DNA of 64,000 nucleotides from Chiridota heheva (taxonomy: Eukaryota; Echinodermata; Holothuroidea; Apodida; Chiridotidae). The notes under the pieces are model-generated. The model worked only from the letters and a program-made list of their open reading frames with translations, had not been told where the DNA came from and did not search any database. The stretch spans positions 56,001 through 120,000 of the forward strand of contig JAIGNY010000163.1 in the NCBI GenBank assembly GCA_020152595.1, written 5' to 3'. The position numbers were made by a program, and so were the translations under genes. Positions 1 through 11,468 of the stretch are shown piece by piece (within the stretch, counting starts at the first letter, position 1; each line of letters begins with the position of its first letter).

Positions 1-660
1 TGTATAATTAGTTTTTGCACTTCTATTATATCTATAAAATTTGATCTTGTTTCTGTGTTATATGTAGATAATTTGATTAAGTTTAAAATTAATTATAAAA
101 AACTTGTTTTATGAATTCCACTATATGTAGATATGATTTGTTCTGGTTTGAACTTTATTCATAAATAATTTGTTTTTAAAATTCAAAATTTGTTTTGGTT
201 TGAACATTATTTATGAATAATCGTCTGATTTGGACATATTGAAATAAATTAATTCCATTATATGTATATAATTTGTTATACTTTGAACATTAAATATACA
301 TAAATTGTTTTATTAATTCCATGATAAGTATATAATTTGTCCTAGCTTGAAAAATTTGAATAAATAATTAGTTTTCGTAATTCCATTATATGTACATAAT
401 CCTTTCTAGTTTGAACAAATATATATATATATAAGTGATTTGTTTTTTGTTATTCCATTTTTTAACTAATTCATTATTAAACAAATAGTATATTAATAAA
501 CAATTAATTCATTGTTTAGCAAATAGTTCATTATTTAACAAATAATTCACATATAATCAATTATTTAGAAAAAAAATCATTATTTATAGCATAATTCATT
601 ATATAGCATATAATTCATTATATAGCATAATTAATTATATAGCATGTAATGTTATTGTAT
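1..660. repeat. AT-rich degenerate tandem repeats
   Basis: Positions 1-445 hold about six diverged units of roughly 60-75 bp. Each contains a variant of AATTCCATTATATGTA, then ATAATTTGT and a TTTGAAC segment. From about 460 to 660 the pattern changes to short units built on TTCATTATTTAGCA and TTCATTATATAGCA. No open frame or protein similarity is visible. It looks like old satellite-like or transposon-derived DNA; the unit length is approximate because the copies are badly diverged. Confidence 0.5.
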
Positions 661-1399
661 GTAAATTTTAACTCTCATGAATATACATATTGTCAAATGA
701 ATACACATAATTACACCAACCATGGCAATTTAATCGGCCATCGCTTTCAGCCAACATTATCTACAGTCGTCCAACAGTTCGCCGGGTAAGTGAACAGTAT
801 AAGGAAGTAAGTTATGCTAATTATCTTTCTTTAGCTCTTTATTCTGAAATATTTAAGAAGGAAATAATTATTTGCATTGTTAAGCCTTTTTTAGTGCCCA
901 GAGAGAAAATCAAGCCCCAAATATAATCTTAAATTAAATCGAGAATGTATGGAGACATTCACTGTCTCTCTAAACTCCACAGTGTGTAGTGTTAACCTAT
1001 TCTACGAGATTGCATCTTCAAGCCATTATTTGGGGCTTGTGCTAAGGCGGCCTATACATCAAAGCAATACACGAATGTGGCAATTATATATAGTTTGAAA
1101 TTATTATCTCTCACTTAAAACATTGTCACCATGTAGCATTGTAAATAAAGATGAAGCCTAAACGGCAAAATCGAGCTTGGCGGAGAACCATGAGTTAGAC
1201 CTTCCCAAATTCATTTCTTAATTTATTTCCGTAATATGATGTATAGCATATTGTATACTGGTATAACCCACTTACAGGGGAGGGGGAAGTTACCCCCATG
1301 ACCCACTAAATACTCCACTGGTCATATGACATGAATTCAAAATGAGAGCATGCATATGATGGTGAAGTACAATAGGGTGAGACTGCATGATTTTTAGTA
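661..1399. other. Non-coding stretch, no gene seen
   Basis: No convincing gene. It contains a nested inverted repeat (listed separately at 911-1039) and a GTAAGT donor-like site at 786 after a TTTCAG acceptor-like site ending at 750. The 35-nt interval between them is too short to call an exon on its own. Confidence 0.5.
911..1039. repeat. Nested inverted repeats (potential cruciform)
   Basis: A 13-bp perfect inverted repeat, CAAGCCCCAAATA at 911-923 and its complement at 1027-1039, encloses a smaller hairpin near 952-968 (GAGACA, TTCAC loop, TGTCTC). It may be a small palindromic transposon relic or simply a structured region. No terminal duplication was identified. Confidence 0.5.
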
Positions 1400-1404
1400 A
1401 ATTT

Positions 1405-1490
1405 GGGAATGAAGGAGGGGGAAGGATGGGGGGTAGGGGTGCAAGGGGGTGAAGGGGGGGTAGGGGGTGCAAACGACCCCCCTTTTTTTG
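1405..1490. repeat. G-rich tract followed by C and T runs
   Basis: The plus strand has at least six G-runs of four or more bases separated by short AAGGA, TA and TGCAA spacers, then CCCCCC and TTTTTTT. This meets simple criteria for intramolecular G-quadruplex formation. The open frame on the minus strand here is a proline-rich artefact of the G-runs. Confidence 0.6.
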
Positions 1491-2194
1491 TTCAACAAAA
1501 TTTTAATGCTATGTTTTTAAAGGTGTTCTAATAAATCCCATGTGTTACCAAAGAGGATGGGTTGCCTATCAGAAATATTCCTTCAAGAAGTTAAGAAATA
1601 GGCCTATCCCAAAAATTGACATATTTCTACATGTTATTACATCGACAAATTACGTAGATGCAATGATGGTATGCTGTACTGTACACAGCTCTAGCTCTAC
1701 TGCTCTCTAGGGGCATATGAATCTGCTCGTCACTTTTCCTGCAGACACAGAGTTCTATGTCTTTTTAAATTTAAGTACACACAACACATACATGCTCGTC
1801 ATTTTGATATAGATACTTTAGATGTAAAGATAAGTTCACAAAAGCATGCACGGATACCTCGAAAATATGTAAAATTTGATTAAACTCAAAAATAGTAAAA
1901 CGTTTTTTATTATCGCTTCTATTCCCAATTGACTAAATTCTTGTACCTAGGCTCATAAGCAAGCACAGGTATAGTCTGAGATTCCTCTGACAGTGGACAG
2001 GGCATCCACTTTCAATCAATTTTTGCTCTTTTTGACATTTTGCTTTTGTTTGTTACTTGGCCCTATGTGGATAGCGTCAATTCAAAGCAAAAGCAAATCT
2101 CAAATGACGTATTAATAACACTGAAGGATATTATTTGTATCAACATTATCAAAGCTAGAGGATTCTCTAGCTAGCACAGGTACTGTGCCTTTAA
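1491..2194. other. Non-coding stretch, nothing recognised
   Basis: No repeat with internal copies, RNA gene or credible coding frame was found here on either strand. Confidence 0.4.
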
Positions 2195-2685
2195 AATATG
2201 TCAAATTTCATACACTTTTAGGCCCTTAAAATGACTAACCGCAGAGCTTCCGGCAACTTCGCCCCTGGTCCTCCATGGGGGCTTTGCCTGGGCTCCTCAA
2301 AGTGGGCCCCTCGACCCTCACTCCTCGACTCACAAAGCAAGTCCCCCTACCCGTCCTGAACCCCGCATGATTGAAATATGAAATATATGCTATGTTATAT
2401 AGGTCTAGTTCCTAGCAGCAATTATACTATATTCACAGAAAGCATAGAAATAAGATGTGTGGCACGAAAAACTTCCTGCAATGATGCAATCCTTTGAATG
2501 CCATGGCACCACTCCCACAGACTCAGTCACACATACCCCAGGTGTGTAGGAAAAGCAAGCAAGGATACATACAAACGTGTCAAATTCCATTTACTTTTAG
2601 GTCCTCATAATGACTAAAATCGCAGAGCATCCAGGGGCTTCGCCTCATGGATCCCCTGGACCCCATGCATGCCAATTATTTCGTG
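2195..2685 (+). repeat. Two diverged copies of a ~105-bp repeat
   Basis: Copy 1 is about 2197-2300 and copy 2 about 2575-2680. Both run from TGTCAAATT(T/C)CAT through CTTTTAGG, AATGACTAA and CGCAGAGC to a GGGGCTTCGCC/CTTCGCCCC segment. The direct orientation and ~380-bp spacing suggest a decayed tandem or dispersed repeat. No coding potential. Confidence 0.5.
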
Positions 2686-3638
2686 CTTCGTGTCAATGCT
2701 CATTTAAAGTAGAAAGCCATCATTTTGTGATTGGACTGGGCTTCTTTTATATTCTCTGGTGATGCATATGAAGATGATAAAAGACACACCATTGTATTTC
2801 ATGATGCTGATTCTTTTAATACTGCTGTAGTGTTGTTGAGTGTAATCATATAGTTATTCCAGAGGTTGTAACAAAGTTTGATGTATAAATGGTTTTTGTG
2901 AGTATGAAAATTAAAGTTTGATTGAAACACCAAACTTTGACTCCCAATGAGGAACCTTTTTTCATTAATTAAACACTAGAAAGCAAACTGTCACTGATTT
3001 AACCCACATTCAGTTTTCGTGTACAGTGTTGTGTTAGATATTCCACAAAAATCAAAACTTTGCATGAATTCACCAAAAAAGTTAAAAAATCCTATCAATG
3101 GCCTATTTCTGGTACAGTATTCACAATTTCCAGCATGTAATTTTGTTTGTGCTTAGACCAGTTATTATCATACAGAATAAAACATGTACATGTCAGTGAT
3201 AAACAGTTCTTTTTCAAAATTTTGCTATTATTTTTACTGTTACTTACTATTTTAAGCTTGCAGAAATGGTAGGGCTGGTCAGTGGTGGTGCGAGGATTTT
3301 GATGCCAGGAGTCTTATGAATATACAAATTACCTAATGCCAACAAATACTTAATATTCTAATTTTGTAAAATAATTGTGATATTTTGAAATGTTAAAGCA
3401 ACATTCAGTTTCATATAATTATCTTTAGTAGATAATTTCTGTGGTGTGACTTTACATGGAAACCTCAATGTTTTAAAGGTACCATGTGTAAATTCAAGAA
3501 GAGTTGCCCAACCAGACTTGAAGAAAAAATAATGAAATCCTTTTATACTGTATCATTTTTCTGAATGAAATTTAAATTGGCAGTATATACCCTATAAACT
3601 GCTAAACTTTGTAAGCTGTTGCATGAAGATAATGTTGA
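2686..3638. other. Non-coding stretch, nothing recognised
   Basis: AT-rich DNA with no credible gene. The sequence just upstream of 3639 probably belongs to the 5'-truncated LINE that follows, but in-frame stops prevent a confident extension. Confidence 0.4.
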
Positions 3639-4901
3639 CAAAAACAAAGATACCCATTTGCCTTCTTTAAGTTTGTTTGGAATAAGCCCGATCGAGTAAG
3701 CCAGAACCAGATTATTCAGGAATATTCCTCTGGTGGTCTCAAGATGACTAATGTTCTCCACCATGCTACTGCTCTAAAAGCTTCATATATAAAACGTATT
3801 CTTAAAGCTGATGGTAACATGAATTTGAATTATTTGCGTACTTATGGTTTTGATTATGACAAGTGGTTTAATTCAGGTGAAGTATATATCAAAACTTTTA
3901 TTTTTGGAATGTCAAATAATTTTTGGAGAGATGTCTTCAAATGTTTTTGCAATTCATGGCAAGTAATTAGTTATACAAATAATGACATAGAACTTGTTCT
4001 GAGTCAACCATTATGGCATAATACCAAAATTCAAATTGGTAATGTTCCAGTTTTCTACAGTCATTGGTTTAGTAAAGGTGTTACTATTGTGAACGATCTA
4101 TTGAATGATGATGGCTCTTTTCTTTCATACGAAGATTTTATTCATACTTTTAATATTAATGCAAATTTTTTGGAGTACTACAGTGTCATCAGCTCTTTGA
4201 AACATTCTTGGGGTAATATTATTAAGGCAAACAAGAAACTTTGTTCACCGGTTGACAACCATTATCATGTTATGTTTTTAAAGGGTGATTTAGAATGTAA
4301 AACAATTTATTGTACCCTTATTAAGGATGTTAGGTTTACTAATAAAGCTCGTACTAAGTGGGAGAATGTTCTTAACTCCACTTTTCTTGATGACAAGTGG
4401 AGACTTTTCTGTTCCATCCCTTTTGATTGCAGCAATGATACCAAGATTAGATGGTTTCAGTATAAAATCCTCAATTGTTTCTTTCCAACTAATGTTTTGC
4501 TAAATAAGATTGGGATAATTGATAATCCGCTTTGTTCATTTTGTTCAAGTAACACTGAATCAATTGTTCACTTATTTTATCATTGTAAATTTGTGCAAGC
4601 CTTGTGGATTTATCTCAACAATGCCCTTAAAAATGGTCGTATCAATATTTCACTGTTAGACCCAGAAACTATCTTGCTTGGTAAAAATCACGATAAACTG
4701 CTTAATTTAATTATTATTCTTGTAAAGTATTACATTTTCATAACCAAAACCAATAAGAGGTTTCCAACTATAGTTGCCATGAACTGTTATCTTAAGAACT
4801 ATTTTAACGTACAGAAGTTCATTTATGGAAAGAATATGTCTGACTCTTGGCAAAAATACTGGCTACCTTGGTATAACTTTTTACACTTGTATAACTTTTG
4901 A
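3639..4901 (+). CDS. LINE ORF2 C-terminal part (L1/Tx1-type, 5'-truncated)
   Basis: This is the end of a non-LTR retrotransposon ORF2, whose full protein nicks target DNA and reverse-transcribes its own RNA. Endonuclease and catalytic reverse-transcriptase motifs are missing, so the copy is dead. The frame is open from 3639, just after an in-frame TGA at 3636, to the TGA at 4899-4901. It first encodes FVWNKPDRV and then GGLKMTNVLHHATALKASYI, the conserved linker after the reverse transcriptase in L1/Tx1-type elements. The ATG at 3744 lies inside that block and is not a true start. About 260-280 codons after it comes a zf-RVT-like zinc knuckle, CSFC then HLFYHC (C-x2-C-x8-H-x4-C). The long uninterrupted frame indicates a fairly recent insertion. 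The family type is established by motif; the exact clade is inferred. Confidence 0.82.
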   Translation, partial: QKQRYPFAFFKFVWNKPDRVSQNQIIQEYSSGGLKMTNVLHHATALKASYIKRILKADGNMNLNYLRTYGFDYDKWFNSGEVYIKTFIFGMSNNFWRDVFKCFCNSWQVISYTNNDIELVLSQPLWHNTKIQIGNVPVFYSHWFSKGVTIVNDLLNDDGSFLSYEDFIHTFNINANFLEYYSVISSLKHSWGNIIKANKKLCSPVDNHYHVMFLKGDLECKTIYCTLIKDVRFTNKARTKWENVLNSTFLDDKWRLFCSIPFDCSNDTKIRWFQYKILNCFFPTNVLLNKIGIIDNPLCSFCSSNTESIVHLFYHCKFVQALWIYLNNALKNGRINISLLDPETILLGKNHDKLLNLIIILVKYYIFITKTNKRFPTIVAMNCYLKNYFNVQKFIYGKNMSDSWQKYWLPWYNFLHLYNF

Positions 4902-5016
4902 TGTTAATGTTTTGTGGTATTATGTAAACATTGTTTTGTTTATTCCTTACTTGTCTTTTGTATATACATTGTAACTCGAGTAGAAGAATTCAATAAATTA
5001 AAAAAAAGAAAAAAGA
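4902..5016 (+). mobile_element. 3' UTR and poly(A) tail of the L1/Tx1-type LINE
   Basis: An AATAAA signal at 4992-4997 is followed at once by an A-rich tail (about 5000-5015). This is the expected 3' end of a retrotransposed LINE copy and sets its right boundary. Confidence 0.75.
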
Positions 5017-5096
5017 TACATCTATAATGAGTGGAGAGATTATGCATTGTAGAGAAATGTTTCATGTATGTAGGGTTTATTTTTTATACTGTTTGC

Positions 5097-5516
5097 TACT
5101 TTCAGGCTCCCCTGCTCCTTTCTACCCTACATGCAACACCGATCTCTTGATCAAGCATACCCTCTTAACCAGTCCCATATACCTGAACGCCAGAACACAC
5201 CTCTATCCTTTCTATCTCCATATTCAATCTTTTCAAGAACAATCCTACCTCTAATTTTATCACCTTTCTCCGACTTCATCACCTTTCTCCGCAATAGCAA
5301 TCTATTCCATCTGATCTAAACCTCCCTTTCCTTCCCTTACCTTCCTCATCTTCCTTTTATTTCCTTAACTTCTTTCCATTATTCACCTTCTCTTCCTCCT
5401 TCCCTCTATCCCACCTCTCTGTCCTAATTCAAGCACCTTAGTTTTTAACACCCTCTTGGCACATTTGACTCTGACTGTCGCAGTGCCATTAAACATCAAC
5501 AAACCAAACCAAACCA
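5097..5516 (+). mobile_element. I/Nimb-like LINE, 3'-terminal fragment (copy 1)
   Basis: The frame from about 5097 reads LLSGSPAPFYPTCNTDLL then IKHTLLTSPIYLNARTHL, the C-terminal zinc-knuckle block that follows RNase H in I-type LINEs. It continues into a pyrimidine-rich 3' part. The end, near TGTCGCAGTGCCATTAAAC, then CAAACC repeats at 5497-5512, closely matches the tails at 39.47-39.61 kb and 61.53-61.57 kb. It is strongly 5'-truncated, and one knuckle cysteine is replaced by serine (TSPIY). Clade assignment is inference; the shared tail is seen directly. Confidence 0.65.
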
Positions 5517-6029
5517 TACCATACTGTTTTCATTCATCTAGAAACTGGCTGTGAGGGAAAGGAGTTAAAACAAAAATATCATATAATTCTTTATCATGTC
5601 ATGGGAGAAATGTGAATGTTTGATCATTCATACACCTTTACTTGCAGCATGGTGATGTATACAATATGTACAATACATTTTTCTCATGCATCTTTGTTAT
5701 CTTTTGACACATAATTGTTGATGTTGACAAAATAATATAAATACACAGAGACATTTGAGCAAATGTGTTTGTCTGTACGTGTCTCTTTCTATGGAACAAT
5801 GACAATGACACAATTTATTTCTAGCAAATAATAATACATATGTGTAACAGACAAATTATATACATCTTCAAATTAACAAAATATATATTTTATCTTTATT
5901 TTGTGTCTAATCCGTAACTTATTGCATAGAAAAGGAGAAAACTGAAGTGTAATACTTATAAAATGTTTCCCCCGAAACATTATTTTCAACATGAATCGCA
6001 AAAATCTGAGATAAAACAGAATGTTTGTT
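5517..6029. other. Non-coding spacer between LINE copies
   Basis: AT-rich sequence with no gene or recognisable repeat. Confidence 0.4.
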
Positions 6030-8066
6030 AACCATTTCAACGTATTCAACGCAACCTTGTAAATGGACTTATTCGCAAATCTAAACTAAGTCACTTTTCT
6101 ACTCTTATTACTGACTGGTTCAGATCAAAAACAATTTTTCCGTGTAACAGATAAACTTCTTCACCGGAAACATTCTTTACCAATTCCACAATGTGACTCG
6201 GATGGTAATCTTGCAAACAAATTCTGTACTTTTTTCAGTGATAAAATCAAAGTAATTTGTGATGAATTTGTATCTCATGTATGTATTATGCCATCTGTTG
6301 CATATTTTGACAATTGTGACTCAAAGCTTACTTCCTTTGAACCAACCAAATTCATTGGATTGAGAAATTGATCAAGCAATACCCAAAAAAAAGCTGTAAT
6401 CTTGATCCAATACCAACCAAACTGGTAAAAGACTGCATTGCCTCACTTGTTCCAATAATAGCTCACATTATCAATCAGTCACTCACTTCAGGAATTTTTC
6501 CGGAATCTTTAAAGTCGGCGCTTGTTCATCCTCTATTAAAGAAATCAAGTTTGGATCCGGATGTTTTGAAGAACTATCGAACTGTGTCTAATCTTCCATT
6601 TCTGTCGAAACTCCTTGAATGCATTGTCTTGTGTAGAATTTCACCTTTTCTTCAGCACAACAATCTTCTTGATAATCAGCTTATCGACCAAATCACAATA
6701 TTGAGACTGCATTACTTAAAGTCCAAAATGACATTCTTTCAGCAATGGATAAAGGTAGACTTGTTGCCCTTGTCCTTCTTGATTTATCCGCTGCCTTTGA
6801 CACTGTGGATCATTGCCTGTTAATCAATCATCTTCAAAATATTGATTTTGATGGAACTATATTACAATGGTTCATGTCCTATCTAACTAACAGATCACAA
6901 TGTGTACAAATTAATGATAAAACTTCTTCACCATCTACGCTTGTATATGGTGTGCCGCAGGGGAGTGTACTCGGTCCGATTTTGTTTTCCATTTATACTA
7001 GTTTTATTGGTAAAATTATATGTAAATATGATCTTCATTACCACTTGTATGCCGATGACACACAATTATATATTTCGTTTAATCCCAATCAAGCTGCTGA
7101 AGCAAATATTGCACTACATAAACTTGAATCATGTATCGTTGAAATACGCAAGTGGATGTCCTCCAACTTTTGAAAGTTAAATGATGATAAAACTGAATTA
7201 ATTGTTCTTGGTTCCAAACGTCAGCGTAACAAAATCAACCTCCCTTTTCTTCAAATTGGAAATGCTCAAGTATGTGTAGCCTCTAAAGTTCGTAACCTTG
7301 GCTCCATTTTTGATGCTGATATTTCAATGGCTGACCATATCTCTGAAATTTCTAAATCTTTATCATTTCATTTACGTAGCATAGGACTAATCAGAAAATA
7401 TTTAACAATGCCTGCCACTGAACAACTAGTTCATGCTTTTGTTTCTTCCCGCCTTGATATGGGTAACTCTTTTTTATATGGTCTCCCAGCTAATCAAATC
7501 AAATGTCTCTCCCGCTTACAAAATATTGCTGCCAGGATTGTTACCCTAAGTAAACCAAATGAACACATTACTCCCATTTGAAGGAATTTATACTGGCTAC
7601 CAATTCATCATAGAATTGTTTTTAAAATACTTGTTTTTGTGTATAAGTCTACTCATGCATTGTCTCCCACATATATTTCTGATCTTTTAATCCCATATAA
7701 GTCTCCCCGCCAGTTCATGCGTTCTAATTTCAAACTTCAATTAGCCATTCCACGTACTTCTAGAACATGGGGTAAACGTTCATTTTCTTCTGCTGCCCCC
7801 TTTTTATGGAACAGACTTCCAGACAACATAAAACTTAGTCCTTCCCTCAATTCTTTTAAATCATCATTAAAGACATTCCTCATGTGTTCTGATTTCGTTC
7901 AATTTTAAGCTTATATTTGTTCTTGTATGTATGTTTTTTTTTTGCAGTATTCTTAACTAACATTTCTTTTTTGTTCACATTGTTTTGCATTGATTGTTGT
8001 GTCGCTGCGCCATGAGCATCATTTTTGATGGATACTGGCGCATAACAAGTATTCATTATTATTATT
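6030..8066 (+). pseudogene. L2/CR1-like LINE, 5'-truncated with broken reverse transcriptase
   Basis: A decayed non-LTR element. Pieces in order: linker RNLVNGLIRKSK (from 6050); FRVTDKLLHRKHSLP and FCTFFSDKI (about 6138-6250); fingers/palm (6368-6690); motif A LLDLSAAFDTVDHCLL (about 6775); motif B GVPQGSVLGPILF (about 6950); catalytic YADDTQLYI (about 7050); and the thumb and C-terminal region with FVSSRLDMGNSFLYGLP and, near 7790, APFLWNRLPDNIKL. Damage includes a frameshift near 6690-6745, a stop at 7171-7173 inside the usual NFLKLN motif, and another stop at 7579-7581. The endonuclease domain is absent. The 3' end is the ATTATTATT tail (8056-8066) typical of L2-like elements. The remaining open pieces are not separate genes. 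Confidence 0.85.
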
Positions 8067-10710
8067 TTGAATGTCAAATCCAAAATGTGTCTGAAGTCTT
8101 TCTCTCTGAGGCTGTGAATGTCCAATACACTATACAAAAACAAAAATAACATTTTCAGTTAATTGATCAAACTGAACCTCAACAGGTAATATTACTTCAT
8201 AGTTAGTGATTAAAACTATTCACACTTTAAGAGCCACAAACTATAATTCAACAATGCCCATTAGAAGTAGAATCTTATTAGACAATGACATTTATAAGCT
8301 TTGAAGTAATTATTTGAATTTATTCCCACTATATTGAATGCGAGTATATGAAGGTGTACATCCAAATTAGATGAACCTTAATAACAGCCTATGAACTTCT
8401 ACTACAAGTTTTAAAGTGAGTAAATATGCTGGTTTTGATTTAGCAACCAAATCACTTTTAAAGTGGTTCATCACCATCTTTGTCGTAAGCTTACTTTGGT
8501 TTTGGTAAAATGTAAGATGTTAGAAGCCCTGCAATGAAGGGAATGGGGATGCACAACTATGCAGAAGGAAATTATACTATGACACTAAAACAGAAGAATA
8601 GTGACATGGAAGAAAAATATCATGTTGGACATCCCATTATGACCAACCAGGAAGCATAATGCAACCGCAGGATACAACTGTCTTGTATATTCAGAGGATT
8701 ACTTTGATTTATTAGTGTATAAGAATCTTGATGACTTATGTAGTCAGGAGGATCATGATCTGATCCAGAACTGTACTTGCTGGAAAAATGATTGGTTTAT
8801 ATGAATTTTTTTAATGTTGTAAATGAGGCTCTCATCTGTGATTTAATAATTTCAACCTGGTTAGCTCAGGTGGCAGCCTTGCAGGAACAAATGATAAAGG
8901 TTATGAAAATGATTAGATGTTGAAAATACTGGTAACTGTATGGAATTGTCAAGAAAATGATTGATTAAATGGGGAAGATACTGTTTGGAATTGTACATGT
9001 CAAATTTTATGTCATTTTGATTTGATTTTATCGTAAGAAAATGTGACGATTAAATCACATAATGTGGTACTGTCAACCATGAAGGAAAGACATTTTTCAC
9101 CTTCTCACTAGTCAGCCTACACATTGGATTTGAGATTGACTTCTTTTCATATACTTTCAGCAATTATAAAGCCCATATTTTATCTTTAGCTGATTATTCT
9201 GAATTTTTGTTTATGCAGTAAATCAATAAGAAAAACCATTCCAGAGGTGAATATCACAAAATCTAACACAAAATAAATTTTGTTCAAAATAATGTGTTTT
9301 TTTTCCTCCAAGAGATATACCGGGCAATTATACTGTATATCTAAAATTGCATTTAAATTTTTCTCAACAATGTAATAATCCATGGGCTGTATTGTAATAT
9401 GGAGACTAAAGTAACTATTCCTCTCAATAATGTATCAGAGACTTCAGATCTTCCTTCAGGGTTTGTTTCTGGTAAGCCTGAGCATGTAGGCCTAATTATA
9501 AGACATTGACAGTGATCTCAAGGAATGACACAGCAACAAGAAGCTTGTGTGCTTTGAAGAGCCAGGGGAATGAAATTAATAGGTTTTACAATTATTCATT
9601 CAAAAACCAGCAAATTGGCCTTCACCCTTCAGGGAAAATAACTAAACTTGTCAGGCATTTAGACAAAGGCAAACTGTAATTATCTAGCTACCTTAACCCA
9701 AGGACTTTCCACACAGTTTTTGGCTACGCCTACTAAACTTTACTAATGTAGACACTAACAATATGTGTAAATGCTTTTTGAATTTTAATGTGAGCTTATA
9801 AGCTCGCATGTGTGCGGCGTGACAAACACTAGCATACAAAAAGACAAATGATTTTTGAACAAAAAAATGTATATGGCTTGTCATGCCAGATGAAATCATT
9901 GCTTGCTTGGAAACTGTAAAAGGACTATGGATGGCTAGAGGCAACATGGGCTTAATTTGTTTAAAGTATGATCCTAACTATTTAAACAGCAAATAATTCC
10001 ATCAAAATTGGTTAATAATTGACCAATTTACAGCATTTTTAATTTTTAGCTATTATTGCACAATGATCTGTGACATCAATGGGGGAAGGATCTTTCCTCA
10101 CCTTTTGTACAAACAATTGTTTTTTTATATTCCTCTATTAATTTTGTTTAAAATATAGCATTGGACTTGGGCAATTTATTATTTATTTTTAACTTAATCA
10201 TACCCTAAATCATGTATCTAGAATAGACATTTTAAAATTCACAAGTGAATTTGAAAGACAAATGAAAGAATTACATCAAGATTTTGAGTTGTGTTCCTCT
10301 TACTATATAGCACACATTCCGCACAAATTAAAAAATCTTGAAAATTTGTCGGTCATAACTTGAAAACTAAACAAGCTTCTCACAAATTCTTAAAACTATT
10401 CCACTCAGATTTCCATGCTCTTTCACATCTTAAATTTGCTAGATGTCCATAGTCCTTTAAGCTTAAGCACAGTGCTGTTACTGTTTGATTGCCCCTAACA
10501 TGGAATTTGAAATTGAGATCAGTGATATCTCATAAATAATTGAACAAATTGGTCAGCAAAAAACCCCCCCAAAAATATTGGTAGATGTCTGTAATGATAA
10601 AGTAGGCCATGCCTGAAACACGGGGTATGGTGTTGGTATCTTGATTAAAGAAGTTGAAGGCAAGCTGAGCAACAGTGACATCCCTAACTAAAACTAGTCA
10701 AATGGTGAAG
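8067..10710. other. Long non-coding stretch, nothing recognised
   Basis: AT-rich DNA without a credible exon, RNA gene or internal repeat. Small frames exist on both strands but show no domain or splice context. Confidence 0.4.
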
Positions 10711-10742
10711 TACTATAGTCAGATAAACATCTGACTGTAGTA
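10711..10742. repeat. 14-bp-stem hairpin
   Basis: Arms 10711-10724 (TACTATAGTCAGAT) and 10729-10742 pair over 14 positions, with a single T/C difference that allows a G-U pair, around an AAAC loop. It is too short for a usual microRNA precursor. It is most likely a palindromic relic. Confidence 0.45.
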
Positions 10743-11345
10743 TAAGCTATAGCCATTACATGACTGCAAATACTGTATTGCATGTAGTACATAGCATGTA
10801 GGGCATACAGAGAGAGATGTTATCTCACTAGCGAAATACAGGCCATACGAATCATCAGTGCACATAGGCTAGGTCTGTGTGATGTGGTGTTGCCACTTGC
10901 CGCCTTTGGCTCTCATTTAAGACCTCTCTCAAGCAGGCCCACTAACATCTCTATACATCTGTACATGGAAGAGTGCTAGATTGATATCATAAATTTACTT
11001 TAGTGAACATTAAAATCATTGACACCTTGTACCGTAGATGCATAAGCAGTACCAGCACGCATGTTAATAAGCGAATTACATACTACATGCACCCACAAAA
11101 TCAGGCAAGCTTTGTAAAAATTTGACTTGAAAAATCTTATATTTCCTATCTACTAAAAACTTAATCAACATACAATAATTTGTTTTTGTTAACCAATTAC
11201 TCCATTTTTAATCAAAAGTGAATCCTAAATTAAGGAAAAGTAAGTCTACTCGAACTTCTGACTGAGTAGACTGCTATATATGAATATTCAACACGGATTC
11301 TTTCATATGCTCTCTGTGTACACATGCTATCTAATGAAAACCTAT
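10743..11345. other. Non-coding stretch, nothing recognised
   Basis: No gene or repeat copy detected before the AGCT-palindrome element that begins at 11348. Confidence 0.4.
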
Positions 11346-11347
11346 CT

Positions 11348-11454
11348 TCCCTTACAGAAATGGCGAGCTCGCCGAGAACAATTATTGAACCTCTTTCATG
11401 GCTTGTCAAAATGTTAAAAAGAGCTCACAGCAAGCTCACCATTTCTGTAAGGGA
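11348..11454. mobile_element. Short AGCT-palindrome element with both termini
   Basis: The left end TCCCTTACAGAAAT (11348-11361) and the right end ATTTCTGTAAGGGA (11441-11454) are perfect inverted repeats. Similarity extends inward through TGG(C/T)GAGCT and outward through CTATCTT/AAGATAG. The interior is about 80 bp with no open frame. This is a minimal member of the family seen throughout the window, and it abuts the larger array at 11469. Confidence 0.7.
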
Positions 11455-11468
11455 AGGGAAAGATAGAC

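Noticed and set aside
751-785. 35-nt micro-exon between TTTCAG and GTAAGT
   Set aside because: All frames are open simply because it is so short; no partner exon found.
8535-8660. Short plus-strand frame beginning MKGMGMHNYAEGNY
   Set aside because: About 41 codons, with no splice signals, domain or repeat copy; consistent with chance.
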